Below are positions 50,300 to 51,923 of a stretch of 51,923 bases of DNA, piece by piece. Position numbers and translations under genes: made by a program. Location: assembly GCA_003169695.1 (NCBI GenBank), contig PNAS01000035.1, forward strand, positions 1 to 51,923, in the 5' to 3' direction. The stretch comes from Spartobacteria bacterium. Lineage in GTDB: Bacteria; Verrucomicrobiota; Verrucomicrobiia; Chthoniobacterales; UBA10450. Below the pieces are notes generated by a model. That model ran no database searches. It was not told where the DNA came from and saw only the letters and a list, made by a program, of their open reading frames with translations. The first letter of the stretch is position 1. Each line of letters begins with the position of its first letter.

Positions 50300-50884
50300 A
50301 TGCGCTGTCTGCTCGCAGGCGTGGCGCTTCTCGTTACTTCCTGCGCGGCCCCGGACACGCGCCATCACGTCATCATAAGCGTGCCACAACAACGGATGGC
50401 ACTACTCGACAATGGCGCTCTCCTCACAACTTATCCCGTTTCCACCTCGAAGTTCGCCATCGGTGATTGGCCGGGCAGCCGCGGCACCCCGTTGGGTGAA
50501 CTGGAAATCGCAGAAAAGATTGGCGCCTCTGCGCCGAGCGGAGCGGTTTTTAAAGATCGCAGGCGCACGGGTGAAATTCTTTCGCCGGATGCACCAGGTC
50601 GTGATCCGATTGTGACGCGAATTCTTTGGCTGCGCGGCCGGGAAACCCAGAACGCGAATGCATATGGCCGCTACATTTACATTCACGGCACGCCCGAGGA
50701 GCGCAACATTGGCCGACCGGCAAGCTACGGCTGTGTGCGGATGCGTTCCCGCGATGTGATCCAGCTCTACGATATCGTCGGTCCCGGGGCGAAAGTCACG
50801 ATTGTAAATGAACCGCTCGAAGCGGTGCTGCCTAATCTGAATAATACGCCGCAAGCATCCGGCGGCCAGCCGGCGTCCCGGTAA
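50300..50884 (+). CDS. L,D-transpeptidase (YkuD), lipoprotein
   Basis: A 194-aa protein starting at ATG 50300. The N-terminus is RCLLAGVALLVTSC with a lipobox Cys at residue 15. The YkuD catalytic block is YIYIHGTPEERNIGRPASYGCVRMRSRDVIQLYD, with His 129 and Cys 145. L,D-transpeptidases link peptidoglycan stems by 3-3 bonds or attach lipoproteins. A longer frame opens upstream but includes the palindromic element, so the shorter start is preferred. It is convergent with gmd. Confidence 0.9.
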   Translation: MRCLLAGVALLVTSCAAPDTRHHVIISVPQQRMALLDNGALLTTYPVSTSKFAIGDWPGSRGTPLGELEIAEKIGASAPSGAVFKDRRRTGEILSPDAPGRDPIVTRILWLRGRETQNANAYGRYIYIHGTPEERNIGRPASYGCVRMRSRDVIQLYDIVGPGAKVTIVNEPLEAVLPNLNNTPQASGGQPASR

Positions 50885-50885
50885 G

Positions 50886-51899
50886 TTACGGGAGCTTGCC
50901 GAGATGCTGTTGCGCCGTGGTGCGCGAAAACAATTCGACGTCCGCGTCCACCATGATGCGGACGAGCTCTTGAAATCGAACCTTGGGTTCCCAATCCAGG
51001 ATTTTCTTCGCCTTGGAAGCATCGCCGATGAGCAGATCGACTTCGGCCGGACGCTCATAGCGTCCGTCGTGTTTCACGTAGCCTTTCCAATCGAGATTTA
51101 CATGCCCGAAAGCGGCCTCGACGAATTCGCGGACCGTGTGCGTCTCGTTCGTGGCGAGTACGAAATCGTCGCCTTCGCCGTACTGCAGAATGCGCCACAT
51201 GCCTTCGACATATTCGGGCGCGTAACCCCAGTCGCGTTTTGCATCGAGGTTACCGAGGAACAGCTCCTTCTGCAGACCTAGCTTTATCGCGGCCACCGCC
51301 CGCGTAATTTTCCGCGTGACAAAAGTTTCGCCGCGCCGCGGGCTTTCGTGGTTGAACAAGATTCCGTTGCTCGCGCACAGGCCGTAACTCTCCCTGTAAT
51401 TCACCGTCGCCCAATATGCGAAAACCTTCGCAACGCCGTACGGGCTGCGCGGCCAGAAAGGGGTCGTCTCTGTCTGCGGCATTTGCTGCGCTTTCCCGAA
51501 CATCTCGCTGCTCGAAGCCTGGTAGAATTTGGAGCGAACGCCGGTTTCGCGGATCGCTTCCAGGATCCGGATCGTGCCCACACCCGTGACGTCCGAGGTG
51601 TATTCCGGAATATCGAAGCTGACGCGCACATGGCTCTGCGCGCCGAGGTGATAAATTTCGTCGGGCTTCAGTTCATAAAGCAGCTTCACGAGGTTTACCG
51701 AGTCGGCCAGATCGCCATAATGAAGGAACAACCGGACCCCGTTGATGTGCGGGTCGGCGTAAAGATGATCGATGCGCGATGTGTTGAAAGTGCTCGCGCG
51801 GCGAATTATGCCGTGAACTTCGTAGCCTTTCTCGATCAGCAGATCGGCCAGATAGCTGCCGTCCTGGCCGGTGATGCCCGTGATGAGCGCTTTTTTCAT
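50886..51899 (-). CDS. gmd: GDP-mannose 4,6-dehydratase
   Basis: A 337-aa short-chain dehydratase. The NADP loop is [16 protein letters not shown], with the catalytic region QASSSEMFG and the YGVAK pair (Tyr and Lys). The GDP-mannose pocket [17 protein letters not shown] is typical. It makes the GDP-4-keto-6-deoxy-mannose used for L-fucose, rhamnose or colitose-type sugars in surface glycans. The next gene of the pathway (fcl/GDP-fucose synthase) is not visible; the start ATG at 51899 is 24 bases from the window end. Confidence 0.96.
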   Translation of the reverse strand: MKKALITGITGQDGSYLADLLIEKGYEVHGIIRRASTFNTSRIDHLYADPHINGVRLFLHYGDLADSVNLVKLLYELKPDEIYHLGAQSHVRVSFDIPEYTSDVTGVGTIRILEAIRETGVRSKFYQASSSEMFGKAQQMPQTETTPFWPRSPYGVAKVFAYWATVNYRESYGLCASNGILFNHESPRRGETFVTRKITRAVAAIKLGLQKELFLGNLDAKRDWGYAPEYVEGMWRILQYGEGDDFVLATNETHTVREFVEAAFGHVNLDWKGYVKHDGRYERPAEVDLLIGDASKAKKILDWEPKVRFQELVRIMVDADVELFSRTTAQQHLGKLP

Positions 51900-51923
51900 A
51901 CGGCGTTTGGCTTTAGCTCATCG

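Overview
The window reads as bacterial chromosome from a Gram-negative soil or freshwater bacterium, most likely phylum Verrucomicrobiota (Chthoniobacterales / Udaeobacter-like). The reasons are: an ADOP-type duplicated FtsX permease; a GxxExxY protein inside CACAAAGG-type inverted repeats; remnants of the surface-protein type with a PT-rich linker and an NISTRLRVETGDKVMIGGF-like C-terminal domain; and intergenic spaces packed with several families of palindromic repeats. The lineage call is inference from family knowledge; no rRNA gene is present to settle it. I see no rRNA, tRNA, CRISPR array, phage or transposase gene.

Layout. 1-2056: 3' part of an ADOP permease. 2189-6690 (minus): a GH18 / NodB deacetylase / GT2 polysaccharide synthase fused in one 1118-aa protein, translationally coupled to a GH26 lipoprotein. 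6752-16125 (minus): glycerate kinase, gatB, a GxxExxY cassette, a CvpA-like protein, aroC, a transsulfuration pair (cystathionine gamma-synthase/lyase and cystathionine beta-synthase), a tandem retropepsin-like protein and a secreted thioredoxin. 16541-18223: rpsA. 18419-24191 (minus): a divergent M20 peptidase, a decayed asnS 3' fragment, a hybrid histidine kinase and intact asnS. 24278-34253: an accessory stretch of small genes (MBL hydrolase, FecR protein, lipoprotein, DoxX, HTH, VOC, hypothetical proteins, APC permease, Nudix, alpha/beta hydrolase) with three clear pseudogenes. 34473-39469: speA, bifunctional nuclease, then the PTS phosphorelay proteins EI and HPr. 39469-44070 (minus): hprK, hpf, lptB, lptA, lptC-like and kdsA, the envelope lipopolysaccharide export block. 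44137-45720: TIGR02206 membrane protein and universal stress protein. 45883-50884 (plus): coaD, DUF177, rpmF, plsX, fabH, tatD and an L,D-transpeptidase. 50886-51899 (minus): gmd.

How it works together. Envelope biogenesis dominates: Kdo synthesis (kdsA) and LPS transport (lpt genes), fatty-acid/phospholipid initiation (plsX, fabH), L,D-transpeptidase, GDP-fucose precursor synthesis (gmd), and a putative secreted polysaccharide system. HPr, HPr kinase and EI without any EII gene nearby suggest a regulatory PTS. The items most worth checking are the fused synthase with its GH26 partner, the GxxExxY cassette with perfect 16-bp inverted ends, the asnS fragment abutting the kinase gene, the M20 enzyme with altered metal ligands, the start-codon hairpins, and the 90-bp GGTGGATCG palindromic element present twice.
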